This document shows, one piece after another, positions 23,421 through 33,400 of a stretch of DNA of 64,000 bases (position 1 is its first letter; every line of letters begins with the position of its first letter). The DNA comes from Catellatospora vulcania (GTDB taxonomy: Bacteria; Actinomycetota; Actinomycetes; Mycobacteriales; Micromonosporaceae): contig NZ_WARX01000007.1 in assembly GCF_009720385.1 (NCBI RefSeq), positions 310,001-374,000 of the forward strand, read 5' to 3'. Both the position numbers and the translations under genes were made by a program. The notes under the pieces are model-generated. The model made no database searches. It saw only the letters and a program-made list of their open reading frames with translations, and was not told where the DNA came from.

Positions 23421-25688
23421 TCAGCGGAGGTAGATGTTGGGGGTCGGGGGTGTGGTCATGCCGTCGCCGATGAAGAAGCTGGGGTGTGGGGGCTGGTTGT
23501 AGGCGGTGTTTTGCCAGGCGATGGCGACTCGGTACATCGGGTCGTGCATCAGGGTGTGGATGCGGCGGTCGGTGGTGTTGGTGGTGGCGTAGATGCGCAG
23601 GGCGGTGTTGCCGCTGGTGCGCCAGATGACTTCTTCGCGCCAGTCGCCGAACAGGTCGGCCGACAGGGCGGGGGTGGATTTGGTGCCGTTGTTGGAGGCG
23701 ACGCCGCTGCCGGTGAGCAGCCGGGTGTCTCCGCTGGTGCCGTACTTGTCGATGTGCGTGCCGTCGAGCAGTTCGCGCACCGGGTCGCCGTCCCACCAGA
23801 CCAGGAAGTTGATCGAGCTGGGCTCCCGGCCGAGGGACGCCCCGTTGGCCGTGTTGCGCAGGGTGGTGTCGCTGGCCGACCAGGCTTCCGCGCCGGGGCT
23901 GCCGGCCCAGATGTCGCCCGCGACCCCGCGGCCGTTGTCCGCGCCGGAGGCGGTGCTCCAGAGGACCTGGCCGGTACGCGCGTCGGCGAGCCACGAGCCG
24001 GGCTGGCTGGTCGACTCGCTGACCTTGAAGACCTCCAGCCCGGCCCGGCTCGGGACCAGGTCGCCGACGTGCATGGCGTCGCCGTGGCCGCGGCCGGTGT
24101 TCCACAGCGGGGTGCCGTTGTCGTTGATGGTCATCGCGCCGAAGATGATCTCGTCGCGGCCGTCGGCATCGACGTCGCCGATGGACAGCTGGTGGTTGCC
24201 CTGCCCGGCGTACGCGCTGCCGGCGCTGTTGGAGTCGAACGTCCAGCGCCGGGTCAGCGAGCCGTTGCGGAAGTCCCAGGCCACGATGACGGTGCGGGTG
24301 TAGTACCCGCGCGACATGATCAGGGACGGGCGCACGCCGTCGAGGTAGGCCGTGCCGGCCAGGAACCGGTCGACGCGGTTGCCGTAGCTGTCGCCCCAGG
24401 ACGAGACCGTGCCGCGGGCCGGTTCGTAGCTGACCGTGGACAGGGCCGCGCCGTTGAGGCCGTTGAACATGGTCAGGTATTCGGGCCCGGCCAGCACGTA
24501 GCCGTCGGCGTTGCGGTGGTCGGCGCTCGCATTGCCGATGACGGCGCCGACGCCGTCGCGGGTGGCGTCGGCGGTCTTCATGGCGACTTCGGCGCGGCCG
24601 TCGCCGTCGTAGTCGTACACCTGGAACTGGGTGTAGTGGGCTCCGGCGCGGATGTTGCGACCGAGGTCGATGCGCCACAGCCGGGTGCCGTTGAGCCGGT
24701 AGGCGTCGACGTAGACGTTGCCGGTGACGCCGGCCTGCGAGTTGTCCTTGGCGTTGTCGGGGTCCCACTTGAGGACGATCTCATACTGGCCGTCGCCGTC
24801 GAGGTCGCCGACGGAGGCGTCGTTGGCAGAGTAGCCGCTCGCCGGTGCGGAGATCGGCACGTCGAGGTAGTTGCCGCCGCTGAACCGCAGTGACGTCTCG
24901 GACGCGGCCTGTTCGACCCCGCCGACGACGGCGCGCACGGTGTAGGAGGCGTCGGCCGCGGCCCCGCTGTCCAGGTAGTTGGTCGAGTTGGTGATCGGCG
25001 AGGAGTTCACCTTCGTGCCGGCGCGGTACACGTTGAAGCCGGTGCTGTAGGACTCGGTGCCCAGCAGCCGCCAGGAGACCAGGTTGGCGCTGCCGGAGCG
25101 GACGCTGACCAGGCCCCGGTTGAGGTCCTCCATCTGCTTGGCCCCGGACGGCGGCGGGCCGGACGGCGACGGGCTCGGCGAGGCGGGGGCGGACGGTGAC
25201 ACCGACGGCGAGGCCGACGGCCGCGGGGACGCCGATGTGGACGGCGACGGTGCGGCCGAGGTCGGCGCGGGCGCGCCGGTGCAGGTGGTGCCGTTGAGGG
25301 CGAAGCTCGCCGGGGCCGGGTTCGACGCGTTGTTCCAGGACGCGTTGAAGCCGAAGGCAGTGCTCGCGTTGGTGGCGATGGGGGCGTTGTAGCCGGCGTC
25401 GGTGACGGAGACGTTCGCGCCGGACTGGGTGAAGCTGCCGTTCCAGAGCTGAGTGACGGCCTGACCGGCGGTGAATGCCCAGGTCAGGGTCCAGCCGTTG
25501 ACGGGGTCGCCGAGGTTGGTGATGGTGACGTTGGCGCCGAAGCCGCCGCCCCACTGGTTGGTGACGGCGTAGTCGACGCGGCAGCCTGCGGCCGCCTGGG
25601 CGCTGACCGCGGTCACGACGCCCGCGGTCAGGACGGTGACGGTGGCGGCGGCGAGCACCGCGAGCCGTCGTCGGGTACGAGTGGGCAT
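23421..25688 (-). CDS. Secreted rhamnogalacturonan lyase (PL11) with N-terminal CBM2
   Basis: 755 residues. Signal peptide 1-33 (RTRRRLAVLAAATVTVLTAG, ending AQAAA). Residues 35-138 form a CBM2 with cysteines at both ends (GCRVDYAVTNQWGGGFGANV to NGTTCTG) and the Trp pattern of cellulose binders. A Pro/Ser/Ala linker follows (about 140-195). Residues 198-755 match YesW/YesX-type lyases: an Fn3-like start (NLVSWRLLGTESYSTGFNVY), then an eight-bladed propeller with calcium loops such as DASVGDLDGDGQYEIVLKW, VYDYDGDGRAEVAMKTADAT and IGDVDADGRDEIIFGAM. PL11 enzymes cleave the rhamnogalacturonan I backbone by beta-elimination outside the cell. CBM2 would tether it to cellulose in plant walls. No defect is seen. 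Confidence 0.94.
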   Translation of the reverse strand: MPTRTRRRLAVLAAATVTVLTAGVVTAVSAQAAAGCRVDYAVTNQWGGGFGANVTITNLGDPVNGWTLTWAFTAGQAVTQLWNGSFTQSGANVSVTDAGYNAPIATNASTAFGFNASWNNASNPAPASFALNGTTCTGAPAPTSAAPSPSTSASPRPSASPSVSPSAPASPSPSPSGPPPSGAKQMEDLNRGLVSVRSGSANLVSWRLLGTESYSTGFNVYRAGTKVNSSPITNSTNYLDSGAAADASYTVRAVVGGVEQAASETSLRFSGGNYLDVPISAPASGYSANDASVGDLDGDGQYEIVLKWDPDNAKDNSQAGVTGNVYVDAYRLNGTRLWRIDLGRNIRAGAHYTQFQVYDYDGDGRAEVAMKTADATRDGVGAVIGNASADHRNADGYVLAGPEYLTMFNGLNGAALSTVSYEPARGTVSSWGDSYGNRVDRFLAGTAYLDGVRPSLIMSRGYYTRTVIVAWDFRNGSLTRRWTFDSNSAGSAYAGQGNHQLSIGDVDADGRDEIIFGAMTINDNGTPLWNTGRGHGDAMHVGDLVPSRAGLEVFKVSESTSQPGSWLADARTGQVLWSTASGADNGRGVAGDIWAGSPGAEAWSASDTTLRNTANGASLGREPSSINFLVWWDGDPVRELLDGTHIDKYGTSGDTRLLTGSGVASNNGTKSTPALSADLFGDWREEVIWRTSGNTALRIYATTNTTDRRIHTLMHDPMYRVAIAWQNTAYNQPPHPSFFIGDGMTTPPTPNIYLR

Positions 25689-26150
25689 GTGCCTCTCCGA
25701 GGATGGGTGCGAAACCGGGTGGACCCGGCCTGGCTCGGATGCATGCCCGGTGCATCCGTTTCGCCCATATCGCGGTAGCGTGCCCTGCTCCCGACAGGGA
25801 TGTTAGACCCGTCGATGGATGGCCACAAGCGGAGGGGTCCGAAGTGGCCGGACGCCTTACTCCGCGCGCGGAATAGCGAATTCCTGTGCCATTGGTCAAT
25901 GGCGGAAACCGGACAGCGCGTGAATGGCCATTCTCTGCTGTGGACACTGCTTCGCAACAATGCTGTCACCTGTCGCTCGTAACGTGATTCGACGCTGCCT
26001 CCACATTGGCGTCGCGATCAACGTCGAGGCTGGTCGGCATGCACCGAGTGGAATGTAAACGAACGACGAGTGAACGGTTCGCAATTCGTTAACAACTAGT
26101 TCAAGGGATGGCCGAATGGCTATCCGGCGGGCATCCGAAAAGGTGAGGGA
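25689..26150. other. Intergenic region (462 bases) between lyase and GtrA genes
   Basis: No convincing gene; a 60-codon frame at 25800 lacks coding-like codon bias and a ribosome site. The stretch 25890-26110 is less GC-rich than the surroundings and probably holds the promoters for the two divergent units. A small inverted repeat lies at 25737-25757 and palindromic motifs GTTAAC and ACTAGT at about 26087-26100. Confidence 0.6.
25737..25757. promoter_or_regulatory. Candidate operator upstream of the lyase gene
   Basis: GGATGCA, 7 bases, then TGCATCC: a perfect inverted repeat 49 bases upstream of the lyase start. The position suits a repressor site near the promoter, but there is no other copy in the window to support it. 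Confidence 0.35.
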
Positions 26151-26600
26151 ATGGTTGTGTCGGCGCTGTTTCGGCGATGGCATTGGTGGCGTTTCGCGGC
26201 CGTCGGCGTGGTGTGTTTCGGCGCGCAGACCGCGGTCCTGGTGCCGCTGGAGCGGGCCGGGATGGCGGCAGCCTTCGCCAACGCCACCGGGTTCTGGCTG
26301 TCGGCGCAGCTGAACTTCGTGCTGAGTTCCCTGTTCACCTGGCGCGACCGGCCGGCCCGCGGGACCCGGGCGGTGCTGGCCCGGTGGTGGCAGTACCAGG
26401 GCATGGCCTACCTGTCGCTCGCCATGAACTCGCTCGTCTTCGTGGCGGCCGAGCCGGTGACCGGGCAGCTGTCCGCGTCGGCGATCGGCGTGCTCATCGG
26501 CGCGTGCTTCTCGTACGCCGTCAGCAAGTTCCTGATCTTCCGGCCGGCTCGCGCCACGGCGCTCCCGCCGGCCGCACACCGCGAGGAGATGATGGCGTGA
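26151..26600 (+). CDS. GtrA family membrane protein
   Basis: 149 residues, ATG 26151 with AGGTGAGGGA upstream. Four membrane helices: WWRFAAVGVVCFGAQTAVLV, ATGFWLSAQLNFVLSSLF, AYLSLAMNSLVFVAA and IGVLIGACFSYAVSKFLIF, with the basic cytoplasmic ends usual in GtrA. GtrA-like proteins act as flippases or carriers for polyprenyl-phosphate-linked sugars, often beside a GT2 enzyme that makes the donor. It overlaps the next gene by GTGA, giving the same donor-synthase plus flippase pairing seen in Shigella gtrA-gtrB and mycobacterial lipoarabinomannan work. Confidence 0.9.
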   Translation: MVVSALFRRWHWWRFAAVGVVCFGAQTAVLVPLERAGMAAAFANATGFWLSAQLNFVLSSLFTWRDRPARGTRAVLARWWQYQGMAYLSLAMNSLVFVAAEPVTGQLSASAIGVLIGACFSYAVSKFLIFRPARATALPPAAHREEMMA

Positions 26601-28933
26601 CCGAGGTCGCGTTGCGCAGCACCGTGCGGGCACTGCCCGCCTACGAGGACGGCCTGGTGGTCGTCATGCCCGCCTACCGGGAGGGCGAGAACCTCGCCGC
26701 GACGGTCACCGACTTCCTGCAAACGCTGGAGTCGGCGCACGTGCCGCACGCGGTGGTGGTCGTCGACGACGGCAGCCCCGACGACACCGGGACTGTGCTC
26801 GACGAGCTGGCCGCCGCGCACCCCGGCCGGGTCCTGCCGGTGCGGCACGAGCAGAACCGCGGCTACGGCGCCGCGGTGCGCAGCGGCATCGCGGCCGCGC
26901 TGGAGCGCACCCGGCTGCGGCACATCCTGCTGACCGACTCCGACGGCCAGTTCCGGGCCGCCGACGTGCTGGACTTCCTGGAGGTGGCCCAGCGCGAGCG
27001 GGCCGACGCGGTGATCGGCTACCGCAAGCACCGGGCCGATCCGTGGCGGCGGCGGGTGAACGCCTGGATCTGGACCCGCCTGTGCGGAGTCGTGCTGCGG
27101 CTGCGCAGCCGCGACGTGGACTGCGCGTACAAGCTGATCGACCGCAGGCTGCTGGAGGGCGTCGAGCTGAACGGCGAGGCGGCGGCGATCTCGCCGGAGC
27201 TGCTTGCCAAGATCAGAGTGGGCGGGTCCCGGGTGATCGAGCATCCGGTCAGCCACTACCCGCGGGTGCACGGCGAGCAGACCGGGGCGAACCTGCTGGT
27301 GGTGCTGCGCTCGCTGCTCAGCCTGGCCGGGGTATACCTGCAGCTGGTGCGGGAGTCGCACAAGCAGCGCTGGCTGCGCGGCCTGCTGCGGCCGGCCGAC
27401 CCGGCGCTGGTGCTGGTGACGCTCGCGGTCACCGCGCTGTCCGTGGGGGCCTACCTGTACTTCCTGCAGCAGGACGCGGTGCTGGCGTACAAGGACGCCA
27501 ACTCGCACCTGCTCATCGCGCGCCGGGTGCTGGAGAGCCCGACGGCGGGCCTGGCCCAGCTCGGCGGGGTGTGGCTGCCGCTGCCGCACCTGCTGGCGCT
27601 GCCCCTGGTATGGCATGACGGGCTGTACGAATCCGGCCTGGCCGGGGCGCTGATCTCGATGATCGCGTTCGTGGTCACCGCGCGTTACCTGTACCGGCTC
27701 GGCACGTCGCTGGCCGACAGCCGGTTCGCCGGGGTCGCGACGGCGCTGCTGTTCGCGGTCAACGCCAACGCGCTCTACCTGCAGTCCACCGCGATGACCG
27801 AGAGCCTGCTGTTCGCCTGCATCGCCGCCACCACCTACCACCTGCACCGGTGGTGCCGGTTCGGGCACTACCGCGACCTGGTCGCGACGTCGGCGGCGGT
27901 GCTGTTCGCCACCGTCACCCGCTACGAGGGCTGGGTGCTGTGCCTGGCCGCCCTGATCGTGGTGCTGACGACCGAGTTCCGCCGGCACCGCGACGTCATC
28001 CGGGTCGAGGCGGCGCTGATCTTCTACGGCTTCATCGCGTTCGCCGGCATCGGCGGCTGGCTGCTGTGGAACACCGCCATCTTCGGCGACCCGATGTACT
28101 GGCGCAGCGGCGAGTACGCCGACTCGACGCTTTGGGTCAAGGAGGGCGAGGCGGCCGTCGGCTCGCTGGACGTGTCCGCGTCCACGTACTGGCTGGCCGT
28201 CGAGCACAACATCGGCCTGGTCAGCCTCATCCTCGGCCTGCTCGGCGTCATCGCGTACGCGGTCCGGCACCGGCTGCGCGCCGAGCACGTCGCGGTCTAC
28301 CCGCTGCTGCTGTTCGGCGCGTTCTTCGTGTACGCCCTCTACTCCGGCCAGCGCCCGCTGCACGTGCGGGAGTACGGCGGCGAGCTGTACAACGTCCGGT
28401 TCGGACTGATCATGCTGCTGCCCGCTGCGGTGTTCGCCGGATACCTGGTGAGCCTGGCTCCGGCGCTGGCCGAGCGGCTGAACCGGCCCGCGCTGGCGCG
28501 GGTGGCCAAGGGCGTGGTCGCCGCGGGCGTGCTGTCCACCGCGCTGGCGGTGCCCGGCGTGATCACGCTCGACGAGGCCCGGGACTTCCGCAACAGCGCC
28601 TGGGAGGCCGCCAACGCGTCCGCCTCGGGCTGGCTGCGCGGCAACCACCACGGCGAGCTGACGCTGATGATGTCGTTCGAGAACGAGTCGGTCACCTTCG
28701 ACTCGCGCATCCCCACCGAGGCCATCGTCTACGAGGGCAGCTACCAGCTCTGGGAGCGGGCGCTGGCCGACCCGGCCGCGTCGGACATCGAGTGGATCTA
28801 CATGCGCGCGCTGCCCGGCCAGGAGGACCAGGTGTGGCGTGAGCTGCACGGCACCCGGCAGCTGGAACAGCACTACGCGCTGGTCTACGAGCACGAGCAC
28901 CGCCTCATCTACCGACGGAAGGACAAGCCGTGA
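26597..28933 (+). CDS. GT2 polyprenyl-phosphate sugar synthase fused to a GT-C-like membrane domain
   Basis: 778 residues from GTG 26597. Residues 15-250 are a DPM1/GtrB-type GT2: VVVMPAYREGENL, VVVVDDGSPDDTG and LTDSDGQFRAAD (the DxD), ending IEHPVSHYPRVHGEQTG. From about residue 260 it becomes a polytopic region with about 9-10 helices: ALVLVTLAVTALSVGAYLYF, then GALISMIAFVVTARYLYRLG and TMTESLLFACIAATTYHLHR, with an extracytoplasmic loop and a C-terminal soluble part ending in a sequence on MRALPGQEDQVWRELHG. The second half resembles GT39/PMT-like enzymes by helix layout, with loop YKDANSHLLIARRVLESPTA. Such enzymes add the lipid-linked sugar to an outside acceptor. Fusion of donor synthesis and transfer domains is unusual. 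Confidence 0.82.
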   Translation: MTEVALRSTVRALPAYEDGLVVVMPAYREGENLAATVTDFLQTLESAHVPHAVVVVDDGSPDDTGTVLDELAAAHPGRVLPVRHEQNRGYGAAVRSGIAAALERTRLRHILLTDSDGQFRAADVLDFLEVAQRERADAVIGYRKHRADPWRRRVNAWIWTRLCGVVLRLRSRDVDCAYKLIDRRLLEGVELNGEAAAISPELLAKIRVGGSRVIEHPVSHYPRVHGEQTGANLLVVLRSLLSLAGVYLQLVRESHKQRWLRGLLRPADPALVLVTLAVTALSVGAYLYFLQQDAVLAYKDANSHLLIARRVLESPTAGLAQLGGVWLPLPHLLALPLVWHDGLYESGLAGALISMIAFVVTARYLYRLGTSLADSRFAGVATALLFAVNANALYLQSTAMTESLLFACIAATTYHLHRWCRFGHYRDLVATSAAVLFATVTRYEGWVLCLAALIVVLTTEFRRHRDVIRVEAALIFYGFIAFAGIGGWLLWNTAIFGDPMYWRSGEYADSTLWVKEGEAAVGSLDVSASTYWLAVEHNIGLVSLILGLLGVIAYAVRHRLRAEHVAVYPLLLFGAFFVYALYSGQRPLHVREYGGELYNVRFGLIMLLPAAVFAGYLVSLAPALAERLNRPALARVAKGVVAAGVLSTALAVPGVITLDEARDFRNSAWEAANASASGWLRGNHHGELTLMMSFENESVTFDSRIPTEAIVYEGSYQLWERALADPAASDIEWIYMRALPGQEDQVWRELHGTRQLEQHYALVYEHEHRLIYRRKDKP

Positions 28934-30417
28934 CCGAGGTGTCGACCCATACCGCCGTCCCCAGCCGGGTGGCCGCCCCACGCCAGGTGGCCCCGCTGCC
29001 GCCGGAGCTCAGCGCCCAGACCCTGCTCAGCCGGGGCCAGGTGGTGACCGCGTCCGTGCTGCTCGGCGGGATCGCGGCCCTGCTGGTGCTGCATCTGACG
29101 ACCGGCCTCGGCCCGTCGCCGCTGTGGTGGGGGCAGTTCGCCGTGGTCGCGGTGACGGTCGCGTACGTCGCCGTCATCGCGTTCAAGCTGGCCATGGTGT
29201 TCCGGGCCGGCGGCGCGGCGGTGGTGCGCTTCCAGCCCGCCGACCTGGCCGTCATCCGCGACGTCGACCTGCCCGTGTACACGGTGCTGGTGCCGCTGCA
29301 CCGCGAGGCGCAGGTGCTGCCGCACCTGGTCCGGCGGCTGACCGAGCTGGACTACCCGGCCGCGAAGCTGCAGATCCTGCTGCTCATCGAGGAGGACGAC
29401 GCGCAGACCCGAGGGGCGCTGGACAACCTGGACCTGCCCGCGCAGTTCGAGACGGTGCTGATCCCGCACTCGACGCCCAAGACCAAGCCCAAGGCCTGCA
29501 ACGTCGGCCTGGCTCGCGCGGTCGGCGAGTTCTGCGTCATCTACGACGCCGAGGACCGGCCCGACCCGGACCAGCTGCGCAAGGCGGTGCTCGCGTTCCG
29601 GGTGCTGCCCGACCGGGTCGTCTGCGTGCAGGCCGAGCTGCAGTACTGGAACCCCTGGACGAACTGGCTGACCCGGTGCTTCGCGGCGGAGTACGCGACG
29701 AACTTCAGCCTGTCGCTGCGCGGCCTGGACCGGCACCGGCTGGCCATCCCGCTGGGCGGCACCTCGAACCACTTCCGCACCGACGCCCTCGCCGAGCTGG
29801 GCGGGTGGGACCCGTTCAACGTCACCGAGGACGCCGACCTGGGCATCCGCATCGCCCGGCGGGGCTGGGACGTGCGCATGATGGTGTCGGTCACCGAGGA
29901 GGAGGCCAACAGCCGGCTGGGCAACTGGGTCCGCCAGCGCAGCCGCTGGATCAAGGGCTACCTGCAGACCTGGCTGGTGCACACCCGCCACCCGATCCGG
30001 CTGTGGCGCGAGCTGGGCGCCAAGCGCACCCTGGCCATGCACCTGACGCTGGGGCTGTCCACGGTCACCTCGCTGATCAACCCGGTGTTCTGGCTGATGA
30101 CGCTGAGCTACCTGGTGTTCGGGCCGCGCTACCTGGAGCCGTTCTTCCCCGGCGTGACCCTGTACGTCGGCGTGCTGACCATGCTCATCGGCAACGCGAT
30201 GATGGCGTACTGCCTGATGAACGGGTGCATGGAGCGCGGCCTGCACCGGGCCGTGCGGGCCATGCTCAGCGTGCCCCTGTACTGGGGCCTGATGAGCGTC
30301 GCCGCCTACAAGGCCCTGTTCCAGCTGATGCGCCCGAGCCGGCGCCACTTCTGGGAGCTGACCGAACACGGCCTGGTCGAGCAGGACCAGCCGCCGGCCA
30401 TCCCCGCCCCCCGCTGA
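28930..30417 (+). CDS. Cellulose synthase-like processive glycosyltransferase (GT2, BcsA-like)
   Basis: 495 residues from GTG 28930, overlapping the previous stop by 4 bases. Two N-terminal membrane helices (TASVLLGGIAALLVLHL; FAVVAVTVAYVAVIAFKLAM), then a GT2 catalytic domain: YTVLVPLHREAQVLPHLVRR, VIYDAEDRPDPDQL (the DxD region), NVTEDADLGIRIARRGW (catalytic Asp) and WVRQRSRWIKGYLQTW (QxxRW). Four more helices follow. All processive-synthase motifs are present. No PilZ domain is visible, so cyclic-di-GMP control is not supported. It would make and push out a linear beta-glycan; its product cannot be named. Confidence 0.88.
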   Translation: MTEVSTHTAVPSRVAAPRQVAPLPPELSAQTLLSRGQVVTASVLLGGIAALLVLHLTTGLGPSPLWWGQFAVVAVTVAYVAVIAFKLAMVFRAGGAAVVRFQPADLAVIRDVDLPVYTVLVPLHREAQVLPHLVRRLTELDYPAAKLQILLLIEEDDAQTRGALDNLDLPAQFETVLIPHSTPKTKPKACNVGLARAVGEFCVIYDAEDRPDPDQLRKAVLAFRVLPDRVVCVQAELQYWNPWTNWLTRCFAAEYATNFSLSLRGLDRHRLAIPLGGTSNHFRTDALAELGGWDPFNVTEDADLGIRIARRGWDVRMMVSVTEEEANSRLGNWVRQRSRWIKGYLQTWLVHTRHPIRLWRELGAKRTLAMHLTLGLSTVTSLINPVFWLMTLSYLVFGPRYLEPFFPGVTLYVGVLTMLIGNAMMAYCLMNGCMERGLHRAVRAMLSVPLYWGLMSVAAYKALFQLMRPSRRHFWELTEHGLVEQDQPPAIPAPR

Positions 30418-30438
30418 CCGACAGAAGGACCCCTTCCG

Positions 30439-33400
30439 ATGCCGTTCACCTACCGACGCGCGGCCGCCGCCGCGGCGAGCGCGCTCGTGCTCGCCGCGGT
30501 CAGCGCGGCCGCGCCGCTGCCCGCGCACGCCGGGCCGCCGGCCGAGTTCGACAAGACCGTGCTCACCGCCGACCTGGAGGAGCCGACAGCTTTCCGGTTC
30601 ACGCACGACGGCGCCATCCTGATCGCCGAGAAGAAGGGCACCATCCGGCTGTACGCCCACGGCGAGCTGCACGACGAGCCGGTGCTGAGCCTGCCCACGG
30701 CCAGCACCGACGAGCGCGGCCTGCTCGGACTGGAACTCGACCCCGACTTCGCGACGAACAAGTGGTTCTACGTCGCGTACACCCACGCCGACAACCTCGA
30801 CCGGCTCAGCCGCTTCACGATGACCGGCGAGCACACCGCCGACCCCGCCTCCGAGGTGATCCTGCTGCGCTCCAACCAGCAGGCCAACGTCTTCCACCAC
30901 GGCGGTGAGGTGCGGTTCGGGCCCGACGGCAAGCTGTACTGGTCGCTGGGGATCAACGTCTACCACCCGAACGCGCCGAACCTGGGCACGCTGCACGGCA
31001 AGGTGCTGCGGATCAACAGGAACGGCACGATCCCGGCGGACAACCCGTTTGTCGGCATGCCCGGCGCGGAACCCGCGATCTGGGCGTACGGGCTGCGCAA
31101 CACGTTCCGCTTCGACGTGGTGCCCGACGGGCCGAACGCGGGCCGGCTGCTCGGCGGCGACGTGGGCGGCTCGGAGCAGGAGGAGCTGAACCTCATCGAG
31201 CGCGGGGCCGACTACGGCTGGCCCTACGCCGAGGGCGTGTGCGCGGGCTGCGGGTACGCCCAGCCGGTGTACACCTACCCGCACACGGCTCCGCCGGCCA
31301 GCGCCGGGTCGATCAGCGCGGTGGAGGTTTACGACGGCGAGCTGTTCCCGGCCGCGTACGACCATGTCGTGTTCTTCGGCGACTACACGCTCGGGTTCGT
31401 CAAATACCTGGTCATGGATCCGAGTTACACCAGTGTCATCGCGGTGCACGACTTCGACCTGGACGCGGGCACGCCGGTGCAGCTGACGACCGGCCCCGAC
31501 GGGGCGCTGTACCAGCTGAACATCTACCCGGGCGCGCTCTACCGGATCGCGCCGTCGGGCGGCAACCGCACGCCGGTCGCGCGCGCCACGGCGACCCCGG
31601 ACAACGGCCTCGCGCCGCTGCCGGTGCAGTTCTCCTCGACCGGATCGGCGGACCCCGACGGCACGCCGCTGAGCTACCTGTGGACCTTTCCCGACGGCAC
31701 CACCTCGACTGCCGCGAACCCGCAGAAGACGTTCACGGCCAACGGGGTGCACAACGTGACCCTGCGCGTCAGCGACGGTGACAAATCGGACACGACCACG
31801 GTGCCGGTGCAGGTCGGCAACCGGCGTCCCACCGGCGTCATCACCGCTCCGGTCGCCGAGTCCGGCTACGACGCCGGGAACGTGATCACATACGCGGGCG
31901 CCGCGACCGACCCGGACTCCGGCCCGCTGCCGGCGAGCGCCTACTCGTGGTCGGTGATCTTCCACCATGCCGAGCACGTGCACCCGTTCCTCGGGCCGAT
32001 CACCGGGGTGACCGGCGGAAACTTCACCATCCCGCGCATCGTCGACAACATCGACACCACCTGGTACGAGATCCAGCTGACGGTCACCGACGCGGGCGGG
32101 CTGAAGCACACGTCGTCGGCGCACATCCGGCCGCACCTGGTGACGCTAACGTTCGGCGCGTCCACGCCGGGGCTGCAGTACACGGTCGACGGCATCCCGT
32201 ACACGGGCACCCGGACCGAGCGGGCCGTGGTCGGGGTGGAGCGCACCCTCGGCGCGGTGTCGCCGCAGTGGGTCGGCGGGCTGCAGTACCTGTACGGCGG
32301 CTGGTCCGACGGCGGGGCGCAGACCCACGTGATCACCACGCCCGCCCAGGACGCCGCGTACACGGTGGACTTCGCGCAGATCAACCCGCCGCCCGCGCCG
32401 TGGGATAGCGACGACATCGGCACCCGCACCATCGCCGGGCTGTCGTCCTACGACGACGGCGTGTTCACGGTGAAGGGCGGTGGCCACGACATCTGGGACG
32501 CCACCGACGAGTTCCGCTACGTGCACCAGCCGCTGGTCGGGGACGGCGCCATCGTCGCCCGGCTGACGAGCCAGAGCGAGACCTACGAGTGGGCCAAGGC
32601 CGGTGTGATGATCAAGGAGTCGGCCACGGAGGGTGCGTCGTACGCGGCCCTCGCGGTGACGCCCGACCACGGCGTGCACTTCCAGGCCGACTTCGACGAG
32701 GACGATGGGGAGTTCGCGTACACCCTGCCGAACGCCTGGTTGAAGCTCACCCGCACCGGGGCGACGATCGAGGGCTTCCTGTCCGTCGACGGGCAGGCCT
32801 GGACGCCGATCGGGACCACGCAGCTGGCGCTGTCCGCGACCGCGACCATCGGCCTGTTCGTGACCTCGCACGACAACGCGGTGCTGTCCACGGCGACGTT
32901 CGACCACGTCACCGTGTCCGGCGATGCCGACCCGTCGCTGCCCGCCCCGTGGGTCCACCAGGACGTGGGCACGCCCGCGATCGCCGGTGGGGCCACGGAG
33001 ATCGGCGGCGTCTTCAGCGTCACCGGCGCGGGCGGCGACATCTGGGGCGAGGCGGACCAGTTCCACTTCGTGCACCAGCCGCTGACCGGCAACGGCACGC
33101 TCATCGCGCGGGTCGCCGGCCAGCAGGACACCGAGGAGTGGGCCAAGGCCGGTCTCATGATCAAGGACGGCACGGCGGCAGGGGCGACGTACGCGCTGCT
33201 CGCGGTCACCCCGGAGCGCGGCGTACACCTGCAGGCGAACTTCGCCACCGACCTGGCCGGCAGCGCCTCGGCCGCGCCGCGCTGGCTGAAACTGACCCGT
33301 ATCGGCACCACCGTCACCGGCCACGAGTCAGCCGACGGCAACGCCTGGACGCTCATCGGCTCGGTGCAACTGCCGGCGCTGCCCGCCACCGCCCAGCTCG

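Noticed and set aside
25800-25982. 60-codon frame in the lyase-GtrA intergenic region
   Set aside because: Poor codon bias, no ribosome site and an unremarkable product; the region looks like promoters instead.
26408-32136. Very long minus-strand frames (857 and 1075 codons) opposite the glycan operon
   Set aside because: Opposite to well-supported GT and dehydrogenase genes. The third-position GC bias of the sense strand creates the open antisense frames.
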